A DNA stretch of 64,000 nucleotides from Marsupella aquatica (Eukaryota; Marchantiophyta), in NCBI GenBank assembly GCA_973895155.1, contig OZ316893.1, positions 1 to 64,000 on the forward strand, in the 5' to 3' direction. Position 1 is the first letter of the stretch. Every line of letters begins with the position of its first letter. A program made the translations under genes and the position numbers. Under the pieces are notes generated by a model. That model was not told the origin of the DNA and made no database searches. It saw only the letters and a program-made list of their open reading frames with translations. This document shows positions 45,350-57,310 of this stretch, in pieces.

Positions 45350-48300
45350 AATGTTGAAATTCTTTTACGCTTGTTGACGATTAGGTCTTTTGTAAACTCT
45401 CTGTGGCTGAGCTTTGTATATTAACCTTGTTGAGGCACTCACTAAGTTGTTTGAAAGCACATAAGACCCTGAAAATGAGCCATGGTGTTGAGAGAGCTGT
45501 GAATACGCGAATAGCTGGCCTCGGGGTCAGCCTCGACCCTACTATCACGAGATCAGTCCCTATTGCAGGGCCACTACGGAACTATTTCTACTTTGTTTGA
45601 GCTCAAATTTAGTGCGGTTGAGGGGAAGAACCTGGGTGTTTGACAAAGTGTCGGCAAACGAGAAGGAGGCAAAAGGGGTGGGGACTAACGGAGCAGGCCG
45701 TTTGGTGCAAAATTGACTAAGAAGCGCGATGGGCGACGATCTGTTGAACGAGATGGGGGTGATGGGTCGGGAGGTAGAGTAGGGGTTGCAACAGCGGGAG
45801 GAAGTGAGCAGCTGCATGGCTACGACGATGAAGTTTGCCTTTAGGGCGTCAAAGCTGAAGTTTTTTGCTTCTGGACCGCCTCAATTTTCAAGAGGTGACC
45901 ATGGCAAGCGGCGGAGCGAGGAAGGAAGAGGGTGGGCAGGTGAGGACAATAATGTGGTGTTTGTGACGGGGTTCGATGAGTAGGGTCTCATGGGAAAGGA
46001 TTCCTAAATAGGGTTAGGAGGAGCGAGAGTGATTCCCATTGTTGCTGACATTGTACTACGCAGTGTGACCGATTTCTCTCTCACAATTCTGACTTTAATG
46101 GCTTAGGATTCCAACCTAAATCCCTCGTGAGCCTCATGCAAACCCCTCCCCTCACAGGCCTGATGTTACTATTTTTGTAGTCTGCAAGATGTCCGGAGCG
46201 TTTCTTCCTCTTCTGCCGACCTTCATACAAACATAAACAAGAGGACTCAAACTTTTTCTTGGAACTGACCTTCTGGAATCGTGAAGAGAAAACAATTTTG
46301 TCTTGTTGTTTGGATGCGAGCCTTCCCAAGCCTATCGCAAAGTCCTTCCCTCCCAGGTCCGATGATGCGAGTGTTATTTGTTCATAAACGTGTTTGTGCC
46401 CCCTCTTCTTAACTCAAAGCTTTGTCTCTTCTAGAGCTGTCAAGTTGTAAGTTAGCATAAAATCGATTACGAGTTGATTGGCAAAATATTTCTTGTATGA
46501 CACCTGGCATATACTTGTCAGCAATCATTCAGAGCTTGTCATCATTTGCTATTGGAGTTTTCTTCGAGCGACTTCTTAATTGTAGTGGTCGTAAGTTACA
46601 ATCACGTTAGGCCCGATTGTCATACGAAAGGTGAATTGTGCGGATGCTCAATTCCCCTGGATTGTCACATGGGGCTATCCCCGTGCTCACTTCCATTTGC
46701 CAATAGCATTGTGGAAACTTATGATACCACTATCCCTGTCCATTCATCTTCAAATGTAAATTTAGATAGCTTGTCGACCTCAGCATCCCTACAAGTTGTT
46801 TTAACCAGCCAGATTAATTATTCCATGTGCACGTGGAATTCATTGTTCATTGGACAATTTTTCCTGATAAAATGTCAATCGCTGAATATATTCGGGAGCC
46901 GAACAGACCACAGGTCTAGTATTTTTTGACGCCCTAAATACCTAGTGAATTTTCATTATCTTTGTAGGCTACGGACTGATGCCCAGTACATTTCTTTTTG
47001 TACATTTGAAAGTCATGAAGTCTTAATTCTGAAATACTCTCTATTCTTGTCGTTTTGGTCCAATAGCCTTCATCGGAAGGCCCCTCTTAAATTTAGGATC
47101 TCTTTTTGTATGATTGAGACTTTTAACTCATGCTTCTATAGTCAAGAAAGTAGTTACAACATCTTGCTGCTCAGCCAACATGAATTAGAGGAGCAAAAGG
47201 ACCCTCTAGCCCAAACTTTTCTTTTGGTAAATAGGGTGAATGAAAATACTGTGAGTAGATGATTGATGGACTGAATTTGTAATGCAGTTGTTAAGGCTCC
47301 ACTTTTGTAATCGTCTTGTCGGGTGGACTCGTCAAAAGGTCGTGGCCCTAGTCTTTCTACCCACTAAGCACAATCCTCAGTAGGAGAGGATGTCAATTTG
47401 TAGTCGAAAAGAGAATCATAGATTGCTGAAGCAGCAGCGGAGTCTGGGCCAACGCTTCATCTGTGCCCTTTAGGCACCATCTATTGACTTTTTGTGGTTG
47501 TAGCTGAGGGACGGCAGGGGAGAGTAACTCGGGGGGTTGAGCCTAATATATGTAGTAGAGCACAATGGTGACCGCTCTCTAACAAGTGTGCAAGGTATGC
47601 ATTAGGTGTTCGACCATCCTCATTAAGTAAAGCAGTTATGTTGGGATTTTCCAATATGTTCATATCGTTATGTAGCATCTACATAGAGCAAAATATGATA
47701 ACTAAGCCAAGTGTCAATGAGTTTCAGACTTGACCAAGCCTTTACTTCAAATGTCTTAACACATGACATTTTGAAGAAATAGACCACTGAGTCATGTGTT
47801 TTGTAACCCGATCTACTCAGGCTGAATGATCTTGTTCGCGTTATCTGGGGGGAAATGTGGTTCTTGAGGAAGCATCTGGCATATGGCTGCTAGTGTCAAG
47901 AGAGAATGTAAGTTAAGATCATGATTACTATCCTAGACTGGGTAGCAGACACCACAAGGAATGGTTCTGTGAATGAAAGCACAACATCATAACGCTTTTC
48001 TCCATACTTATGGATTATTGCCTCTTTGGCAACTACCTTGGGTCGAGTTACAAAACAAATATCTTCCAATGAGAAAGAAATAGGAGGTTCATCGGAGAGA
48101 AGTTTGTTGAGATCCATCTCAATATAAGATGAAGATTGTGCAAGCCCAATCCTGCCCGTAAATTAACTACATAAGGATATACAAGTGGCTCTATTGAATT
48201 TAATACTATAGTTGCAAATGCTTCTCCAAAGTAAAAAGTCATATGCTGACACATTATCTCTTTTTGGAGTACATGAATTCTAATAAGGAAAGGATTAGGG

Positions 48301-48990
48301 AGAGGAAGAACAGGTACTGGTCTGGGCATTCTTGTACTATAAAATATTTCATCCAACTAATATTCATTCTAATGACAAGATATAGAATCATTCAAGGAAA
48401 AAGATCATTCATTCAAACAAATACCATGTATTGAGTTAACTTTATGTCCATACATGCAGGTGTTTATCTTAATAGGTTTATCTTCTTTTGAATGAAAACA
48501 CTATCTGAAGGTCCAATGCATACAAATTATCACTGACCGAGCTAAGCTCCAAGCCAACGTGCATGCGTGGGTCTACTTCATAAGCTTAGGGTTTCACCCA
48601 AAATGAGCATATGATGTTAAGGTATTGTTGAGCACTTTCCAACTCTTTAGAACTTAATAACCATCTCCTATCAAATGATAACACTTTCTGAAGGTCCAAC
48701 TCATACAAAATATCCCTAACCAAACCGAAGCTCTAAGCAAGCGTGTATGAGTGGGTCTACTTCATAAGGATTATATTCATAGAAGAAGTCATCAAGTCCA
48801 ATGGATTCTTAAGGTTTCACAACTTAGTTGATGAAAATGGAGAGTGAGGGAAGAGAGCCCCTCTCCTCTTTATTTATAGTGCTCACACCTCAAGCACACA
48901 GATCAAGCATGGCACACGGATGGAAGCCATGTGTCACATATCCAAGGCAAGTAAGTGTGCTAGTACTGTAGTTACATGAGTGAAGCAAAT
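45350..48990. other. No supported gene over 3.6 kb
   Basis: Scattered short frames on both strands (for example 46546-46929, 46945-47262, 47896-48356), none recognised. Composition is ordinary. Confidence 0.45.
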
Positions 48991-49147
48991 GTAGCATGCA
49001 TACTGTAGATCGTATACTGTAGCATGCACACTGTAGGTCGTACACTATAGCATGCATACTATAGATCGTACACTATAGCATGCACATTGTAGGTCGTGCA
49101 CTGTAGCATGCACACTATAGACCGTACACTGTAGCATGCACACTGTA
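48991..49147. repeat. 28-bp minisatellite, five to six copies
   Basis: Units of the form GTAGCATGCAYACT then RTAGRTCGTACACT start near 48991, 49019, 49047, 49075 and 49103. They are directly adjacent, without spacers. Each unit contains the palindromic GCATGC. Confidence 0.95.
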
Positions 49148-51691
49148 CACATGCATATTATGCGAGAATTTAAACTAATATTCTATACTAATAAGCTATA
49201 ATTATGAGGATCTGACTAAATAAAAAATCCTCACGATATCGTACTCTCTTATTGTTTGTTTCTTCCTCTACTTCCCTCCATGGTTCTTTCCCCAATCGGG
49301 GCTCCCTTTGCGCAACATCCATTGTCATTGCCAGAATTGAATTATGCTGGTTATCTCTCCTCGCACACTCCAATCCTCCCGCCTTGAAAATTTTGTTGAG
49401 CATGGCCATTTGTGTATGTGTTACACAATTTTTGGATATTGACTAATTATTCTTTCTCACACTTGCTGAACTATGTAGAAATCATAGGGTTGAAGTTTAT
49501 GAATGTGTGTGTATCATGTCCTACCCTTCCCCCTTGGTGCTTATTGCGTGTTTGCAATTGATTTCTTGTTTGCTCTATTATCCTTAGGAACTTACGTTCT
49601 TAAGTGTATGGTACGTGCGGGGATATGTGTATACTCTTAAGTTTTTTGGACATGATTCCTTAAATCTGTCATTATTTTTTAGATCACTTTTTGTCTGATG
49701 TTAGTACCTTCTTTCGGTTTCTGTTATTTTTCTGTTCGCATCTTTTAATTTGCTCATGACTTTCACTCTGACTATCACTCTTTTTTAAAAATCTTTTTTA
49801 CTTGGTTTCGTATCTTTCTACTTACCTTTCTGCTACGTCGTGTCTTTGTCATTTTGTTTGTCAGTGATTCTTTCCTTCTCATCCTATCATGTTCTTGTTT
49901 CTTCATTATTCTTGAGAGATCCTATGCATTTGTAATTCTACCTTTCATGTTCTTCTCTACTTCCTCGTGCTTCCTGGCTAATCTGACACCCTTGTTGTAT
50001 GCTTGGGCACTGTTTACTGACATACTTTACTACTTTTCTTGATCACCCTTCTTTGACATACTGCTCTTTAGTCAGAGTTCCTAGTGCTTATGAGCATCCT
50101 CTTGTTTCTGAGTTCCTCCATCAATTGGCGTACTTCACTTTGGTTAGAATTTCTGGTATGTGTGTCTGTCAACCTGTCTTATACTACTTGCTTTAGTTTC
50201 TTGGATAATCATTCTTTTTCTGTTTACTGGTCATTTTTCGGTATTCTTGTTTCTATTTATCTTTTCTTGATTGCTCCTTTCCCTCCACCCTTCTTGTTTC
50301 ATGTGTTAGAATTGTAGCTTCTGTTTCATGCGTTCTCATTGCCTGAATTCTCCGCGTGCTCCTTACCTACTTCTTTGTCAATATTTTCACCTCCGAATTA
50401 CTATTGTCGGAGATTGCATTGTCCTTTGATCCATCTGAGCATGCAGTGATAGTTCATGGATGCATACTATTTACAGTGCATTTTACTCGAGAGAAACCTA
50501 AATCCAAATTTAGAGATTTCAGTGGTGAATTCTACTTTTTATTTATAGAGTGTGGGTACTTATCTGTGGCCCAAGAATTGGGTCTGTTGGCTTGATGTGT
50601 GTGACTCGAGTTTGAACATGCTCGAATAGTCAGTCGTGTTGTTATTGACTTCTATGTTTATTGCCTCACTCCCCGCTCCTTCATATTGCCTGTCTTTGCT
50701 CGACGTTTTCCAATGCACTACCATCTCTCCACCATCCCAACTCTCCTCCATCCCATCTCTCCCCAAGGTCACCAAACATATTCCATCTCTTTACCATCGC
50801 TCCGCTGCCTTCTGGAATTATCCATTCAAGGTCAATCATTAGTAACTCGATACTTAAGCTATATATAGCTACGGCCACATTTCTCCTTCAGTTATCTAGA
50901 TTAAATATGAATATGTATCTTTTATTCTAGTTTTAATTTTTATTGTTTTAATTTCTTTTCCTTTTGCTGAAATGGGTCACCTGGAAAAAGGACAACTCTT
51001 TTGAAGGGGGTAAATAAGAGGGGAAAAATAATTGTTAAAAAATTAAAAAATTGTATTCTTCAGCTGGAAGAGGGACTACTCTTTTAGAGATGGATTTCAA
51101 AAATAATAATAATAAACTTTTGGTTTTATAAATCTTTGTTAAAAAGGGTCTTTGTTTTTATCTTTTTTCTTGCAAGAGGGGGAGAACACTGTAATTTGAG
51201 GGAGTTTCTTTGACATTTTTCTATTTTTGCACCAATGAAATCAACAGCGGGATGCAAAGCTCTCCAAAAAAGCTCATGAAAGAAGACCCAAAAGTCCATG
51301 TTTACATCATTTGAATTGTGCCCAGAGTTATATTATGTTGATCAAAACTACCAAGTAGGACCTGACAGAGTTGGGGCTCAAAATGGAGCTTCTCACTTCC
51401 GGATATTGTATAATGAAATAAAATTAATACCTATTGAGGGCATAAATTGTGTTCAACTTCACTCTATTGTTGTAGAGTTACCAAATTGTAGACAAGATTG
51501 CAAGACCTTGGTAGGGCTGGTGGTCATCTTATACCCTGATTTGTGGTTTAACTTGTTTAACACACCTAGAAGCTATGTAATAGTTCAGCCTTTGTGACTA
51601 ACCCCCTCGGTCACGGGCTTAGTTTAATAGCTTTTTAGACCAAATCAAGGTCCATTTTGGGGGTTAAATTGCTCAATATACTACAACTTAG
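49148..51691. other. No supported gene; T-rich stretch
   Basis: The plus strand at 49600-50350 is T/C-rich and gives short hydrophobic frames that are composition artefacts. A 99-codon frame at 51298-51597 is unrecognised. Confidence 0.45.
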
Positions 51692-51835
51692 TTTCATAGC
51701 ATTGGTCGCGCACTCTAGTGTGTGTGGAAGCCTAAAAGCTATTAGAAACTGATTTCATAGAGGTTTTTAGATTTTATGCTGAAACAAGTGATTAGAAAGC
51801 AGTTGTTTTACAATTTACGGACGTAGTTTTGGAAG
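51692..51835. repeat. Dispersed repeat of about 130 bp, copy 1
   Basis: ATTGGTCGCGCAYTCTARTG, then AAGCTATT, TGATTTCATA and TTTTAGAT, recur in the same order at about 55384-55506. The two copies lie 3.7 kb apart in direct orientation and have diverged by roughly 15 percent. They may be ends of an old element. Confidence 0.75.
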
Positions 51836-54800
51836 TAGCCAAAGATTTGGGGCATGGATAGGGAACTACTATTCAGAATTGGATGATTATTTATCCTTTT
51901 GGGATTTTTGCTTATAGCTTACACCATCTTTCAGAAGATCTCTTGTGTGAAACCACTGAGGAAAATGAAGATATGAAGAGTGCATAGGAATTGACTAATG
52001 TTGTAAAAGTGTTATTTCTGGCAATACATAGTTGAGGAGGCTTTAGATGCATTTGTGGTAAATAATGAAAATTCTCCTGAATTTGATGCTTCAATTATAG
52101 ATATCATTAAGCAGAGAAAAGATCCAGCAAATGTTATGGAGACTTTAAGTGAATTTTCTTTTATTGAAAAGTGACGGTCTGAGAGAAATTATATTTCTCA
52201 TCCTAATGATTGTCAATCCAAAGACAAGTCAGAAAGAGAGCTTTGGATCAGATTTTATGAGGTCACTTTGAAAACCAGCTTTTCAGATGATTTTCGGAAA
52301 TGGGTACACTTGGGTTACTGATGTTGAAGGGTGTTGATGCAATTGTCAGAAGAAAAGCAATAAGTCAAAGCAAAAGGCTTCTTCAGGCAGCCAAGAAAGG
52401 CAAAAGTAGGAATTTGCTGTTTAAACCAGAGAACCATTTCGGTATCCAATAGATTTATTATGGAGCAATCATGTGGGATTGACTTATTTTATCTGCAAAG
52501 TTTTTGCGAGATTTTTTAAAAAAGTCCTTAAGGGGTTTTCACAAGAAAATATTGAGGATTGACCTTGGCGGCGGTGTCATGAAGTTCGTGGGCGATGTCG
52601 GGAAAGCTTGGGCTTCTGTCTGTCGGAAGAATAATGCGCGTACTATGTGCTAATAAAATACTACGATCATTACCCGAAAATGCTTAATTATCATGGGAAC
52701 AACAAATGGAACCGGGGATGAAGTGATCATGGTGTATGCTGACTCCTCAAAGTTTCTAATGATAAATGCTCAAAACTCGGTCTTTCGGCGACATATCACT
52801 CAAACATTACAATCTATACTAAAATTAGACCTAGAAACTCTATTAAGGTCCATCTTCTGGTTAAAAATCACAGTACAGATTTTTTGAATATAGAAAATTC
52901 ACCTATGATTATCGACTTCCTTTGAATCCTAACATGCAAATCAAGTATTTGTTATCCTATCACCCCTCAAAGGTTCGAGTCAAAATTTTATCTTGATCAA
53001 TAATTATAAAGAGAAATGTGAGACCTATGTAGATTGCAGGCTATGAAGATCCTTTCACTATTACCATATTATATATCTTACATAAAAATAGATACACCCT
53101 TGAAACTTTTTCCTAGGCATGACATAGCTTCTTGTCTATCTCCAAGAAAAATTTCAATTATGCATCTTATTCTAGAAAAACATGACAAACGATATTCAAA
53201 CTCAACAAAATATGGTTCTATTTGAGTATAATCTAAATTGTTAAGTCATCATAACTTTCTAGCATTTGTACCTAAATCAAGTGATTCCAAAAGAAAAGTT
53301 TGTGTGCTCATCAAGGTGATCAAAGTTATAATACTATCTCTCCAAGAAAGATAGACCACAATGATTTTCTATATAGAAAAACCTTCACTACTTACTAAAT
53401 TCCTAACAATATCAAATTTCTAGTTTCTAAGCACATTCTATGAATTCTCATACTTTCCACACTACTCTTGCACATAGAATTGGAATAATGAAGAAAAATC
53501 ACCATGCCCCCCAAGGGTTAGGCCTCTTATTTATAGTGCTTTGGAGGGATAATGACTCACCTCTTTGGTACACACGGTCCAATAATATTTGAACATGTAA
53601 TCAATAAGATGTTTGGATGCTATTGGACATGTTTCCATGCTTATCCTCCTTTCGACACCTAATTGGCCATGTGTTTGATTCTAAATGGTCATGCAACCAT
53701 GCAAGGTCTTTTTACACATGCATGTCATATATCCCTATATATTTTGCTATGTCACAAGTCTAGTGGAAAAGTAAAACCACCTAGTAGGTTTATACTCTAG
53801 TTTATGATACTTATTCCTGTAGCCCACAATACTTTATTTAGAAGTGCTTTGTCATCACTCTAATCCATCATAGGATGCCTAAATTTTGTAACTAGGCATG
53901 ATGAATCACCAACCTTCACACCCAAACTAGTTACTATGTTAAAACGTAAAAACATATAACCCATTTATGTGCATATGTAAGTGTGGATAAGAACAAAGGT
54001 TGTGCGGATTCTTCAACCTCCCGAAAGAGTTGCACACCAAAATGATGGACAATGAATTGCCAAAATGAATTTTCTTCATAACCCGAAACTAAAATTTAAC
54101 GTGATTCGGAAATCCAATTGGCGCCCCGTGCACTCCGTCCATTGCTGCTTTCTTGCCTTCGAGTTGTTGCTTCCTCCTCTCGTTCCTTGTCTCTTTATGA
54201 ATTGGCAACCCGCTACAAGCATAGATACCCAACTTATGGTCTTATTTGTCATCTTAAGTTGAGATGTTGCAACCCCAAAATATACCCGTGTAACTTAAGT
54301 GTAATGTGTGCACCAAAGTTACCACGACAACGGGTTGTAGGTGTAAAGTTTATTTTTTTGCTTCCTTTGTTTGCCATCGCTGCCATTGCCGCTCGGAAGG
54401 AAGGAATGAGACACTCTTTTGCTTCTTTGCATTTTGTCTTCAGTTGATTTTGCTTATTGTGCTATCGATTCCCGGTCTCGCTTGCTAAGCTCCCGAGTCT
54501 TGATTCCTCTTGAGTTGGATCTTTACTTCCATCAGCTCACCATTGTTGTGTTGCCTTACAAGACGATCAATCCAAGGCCATTCGTAGTATTCTGTTCTTT
54601 CTGTCTTGTTCGTGAAGTGCGGGGAAGGTGCGGGGCTTGGGTGAGACTTTGAGGTTGTCGCCAGCTTGAGGCACTGAGGTGGGCGAGATTGCATTGGCTA
54701 CAAGTGGAGGGTCCACATTTGAATTTTTTGAAGTTTTGTTTGGTTTTGTCAAGGTGTGCAACTCTAACTGTTTGAGGCATTTTGAAGATTGTGTTGCAGC

Positions 54801-55383
54801 GCGCACTTGGGCTTGGATGCTTAGTTGTAGTATTTGGGAAGTTAAAAGTAATAGTTTTCCCTCAAAGATCACCCACGGTTCGTGTGGAGGGTAGATTGTT
54901 GTAGTTTTTGCTGCTATGAAATTAAGTATTGTTGAATTCTTGTGCCTTTGGTGGATTGTATTGACTTACTCTGGTAGATTCCCTTTGGAGGATTGTATTG
55001 ACTTGCCTCTAGTGGATTGTATTCTGTAGTGCCTGATATTTTTAACTTTTTTGCTCAAAATCAAAGGACCAGAAGACTTTGGTGTCCTAAGGTAATTATG
55101 GCAAAGGACAAATTGGCACAAGATGTTGTCCTCTAAAGGTTGCACGTCCCATGAAGAAGATGTTATCACTCAGAATATGAAAAAAACGATTGATACATTT
55201 CTCATATCCATGACATTTGATGGGATGAAATTTATGTCCTTTGATCCTCAGGTAACAACTAAGACTATTGTCAAATGTTTGTCTCAAGCTGAGAGGATAG
55301 TCATTGACCTTGAAATTGGTTCTAGAGATGCTATGGTGGTTGGTGAAAGTGTGGCGTGAAACAATTTATATGTTTAGAGTGAG
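51836..55383. other. No supported gene
   Basis: Degraded coding-like stretches (for example FDASIIDIIKQRKDPANVM near 52080) carry stops. The rest is non-coding. It lies between the two dispersed repeat copies and may be the interior of a decayed element. Confidence 0.4.
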
Positions 55384-55506
55384 CTTTCATTACATTGGTC
55401 GCGCATTCTAATGTGTGTGTCAGCCTATAAGCTATTGGAAATTGATTTCATATAAGTTTTTAGATCTTATGTTGGAATAAGTGAATACAAAGACGTAATT
55501 TTGGAA
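55384..55506. repeat. Dispersed repeat of about 130 bp, copy 2
   Basis: Partner of 51692-51835. An AT-rich tract follows to about 56035. Confidence 0.75.
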
Positions 55507-56032
55507 GCACATAAACTAAAATAAATAAATAATAAAGTTTTAATTTAAAAAATATAATATTTAAAGATTGGAATGTAAAATAAAAATTTTAAAAAATTAT
55601 AGATATGAATAATATTTTTTGGTCTTTTTATTAATGTTTTTTTTGTAAAAATCTATCTAATTTTTTGTTTACGATAACAACTCTTACGTATGTAGGATTT
55701 GATGTTGGAATTTTATATCCTGTTCCATAGACAATGTTATTACGAAATGAAAATAAATAATCATTTCTAATAGGTAATAATATTCTATATTCTACAATAA
55801 CAAAATTTTCAAAAGAAATTTTGATATCAGGATAACTAAGATAACTTAAATAAATTATACTATATTATAATCAACATGAGTTTGTACACAATGATCTTTA
55901 CTAATATATAATTAATAAACACTGAGATCTTTATATTTTAGTGCTTCATCAAATATATTTATTTTATAATTGTTTGAACTTAAATAAAAGATGAGAATCA
56001 TCTAAAAAACGCTGTAATATTTGTGAACATAA
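55507..56032. other. Very AT-rich tract
   Basis: No gene. It forms the left flank of the truncated retrotransposon. Confidence 0.6.
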
Positions 56033-57310
56033 TCACATGTAAAGGTTCACGGCAAAGGAATATGCTGACTTGCCTGCTACGATGTCTAGAACTGCCTCTA
56101 GAAATGGTACAGGAAAAGGGTCTTTTATAGTGGCCGCATTTAACTTTCTGAAATCAATACACACTCTTAGCTTCCCGTTTTTCTTTGGAACTACGACTAT
56201 CGGAGATAACCATGTGTAACGATTAACGGGTTCAATAAATTTGGCGTCGAGGAGTCTCTGTATCTCCTCTTTTACCTTCTCTGCGTAGTTGGGGTTCATC
56301 CGATATCGTTGGGTCTGTACCGGAACCGATCCTGGTACAAGTTGGATTCGGTGTACACCAATTGATTCTGGTACTCCTTTTAGCTCTGTGTAATCCCAGG
56401 CAAATACATCCCGAAAATCTGTAAGTAGTGCAATCAATTCCTGTTTATGCCTTGGGGAAAGGTGCTTCCCAATTTTCACTTCCCGTGGCCGTTCGGTATC
56501 ACCCAAATCGATCCTCTGAATGTGTTCTTCTTCCGTGGCTCCCCACCCTACTACCTTCTCTGGTACGGTGCCGAGGGTGATTTGCGCTGTTTCTTCCTTC
56601 AAAGGACATTCTTGAATTCCTTGTGGGTCTATATGTTTGAACAGGTCCTTCCTCAAATCATGGTTCATCTTCTCTCTGGTCATCCCTTGTATCTCATCCA
56701 ACTTGACGACTTCCACATCAGAAATCGGTACAAGGTCTGGGCGGCATTTCAGATAAGTTTCTTCTTCATCCTCGTTCAACCCTTCCGCCCAATTCAGAGT
56801 GCAAACCCGGGCCTTTGGTGGTGTCCCGTCTTTGATCGCCTTCGTCCTGATTTTGAAGGTCTCCCCCCTGTGTTCGATCTTGATGTAGTCCTTCTCTTCC
56901 CCCCAATGTTGTTTCACCTTGGCTTGTCTTAGCCAAGGTCGCCCCAACAACATCGGTTGCCCTCTGGTAGAGTCTGCTTCTCTCAAGACTACTACCCCTA
57001 AATTATACTTGATACCTGAAATCAGCATCGGTAAGTCTGGTACGTAACCCAGTGGATGACAGCTGCTCTGGTCGGCCATCACCAGGTTAAATGGTGCAGG
57101 TAAAAGCTTAACCCTTCCCAACTGTCTATAAGTCTGCTCGCTCATGAGGTTAACGGCTGATCCTCCGTCTAGTAGTACATTTTTAAGCTTGATGCCCCTC
57201 ACACTTATCTGGACTATGGCCCCCTTATCAATTAATGGAATCTTACCTGCCTGGTACAGTGGTACCCCTGGAAGTGTGGTGGGGCTGATTCTGCCCACTA
57301 ATTTTCTCAT
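56033..57310 (-). CDS. pol: Ty3/gypsy Pol fragment: protease and truncated RT
   Basis: The frame starts with an ATG overlapping the gag stop. Near residues 40-60 is an aspartic-protease-like active site (NVLLDGGSAVNLMS), with DGG in place of the usual DSG or DTG. RT begins around residue 350 with PVNRYTWLSPIVVVPKKNG and FRKLN. The frame ends shortly after KSAYSF in non-RT residues and a stop, so the RT palm catalytic aspartates are missing. The element cannot be autonomous. The truncation point lies inside a 25-bp sequence shared with 45077-45101. Confidence 0.83.
   Translation of the reverse strand: MRKLVGRISPTTLPGVPLYQAGKIPLIDKGAIVQISVRGIKLKNVLLDGGSAVNLMSEQTYRQLGRVKLLPAPFNLVMADQSSCHPLGYVPDLPMLISGIKYNLGVVVLREADSTRGQPMLLGRPWLRQAKVKQHWGEEKDYIKIEHRGETFKIRTKAIKDGTPPKARVCTLNWAEGLNEDEEETYLKCRPDLVPISDVEVVKLDEIQGMTREKMNHDLRKDLFKHIDPQGIQECPLKEETAQITLGTVPEKVVGWGATEEEHIQRIDLGDTERPREVKIGKHLSPRHKQELIALLTDFRDVFAWDYTELKGVPESIGVHRIQLVPGSVPVQTQRYRMNPNYAEKVKEEIQRLLDAKFIEPVNRYTWLSPIVVVPKKNGKLRVCIDFRKLNAATIKDPFPVPFLEAVLDIVAGKSAYSFAVNLYM

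Noticed and set aside
48991-49147. Regular 28-bp repeats resembling a CRISPR array
   Set aside because: The units are directly adjacent with no unique spacers, and the context is a eukaryotic nuclear genome; it is a minisatellite.
49600-50350. Hydrophobic frames suggesting membrane proteins
   Set aside because: The plus strand is T/C-rich and all frames there look hydrophobic; there is no family content and no consistent frame.
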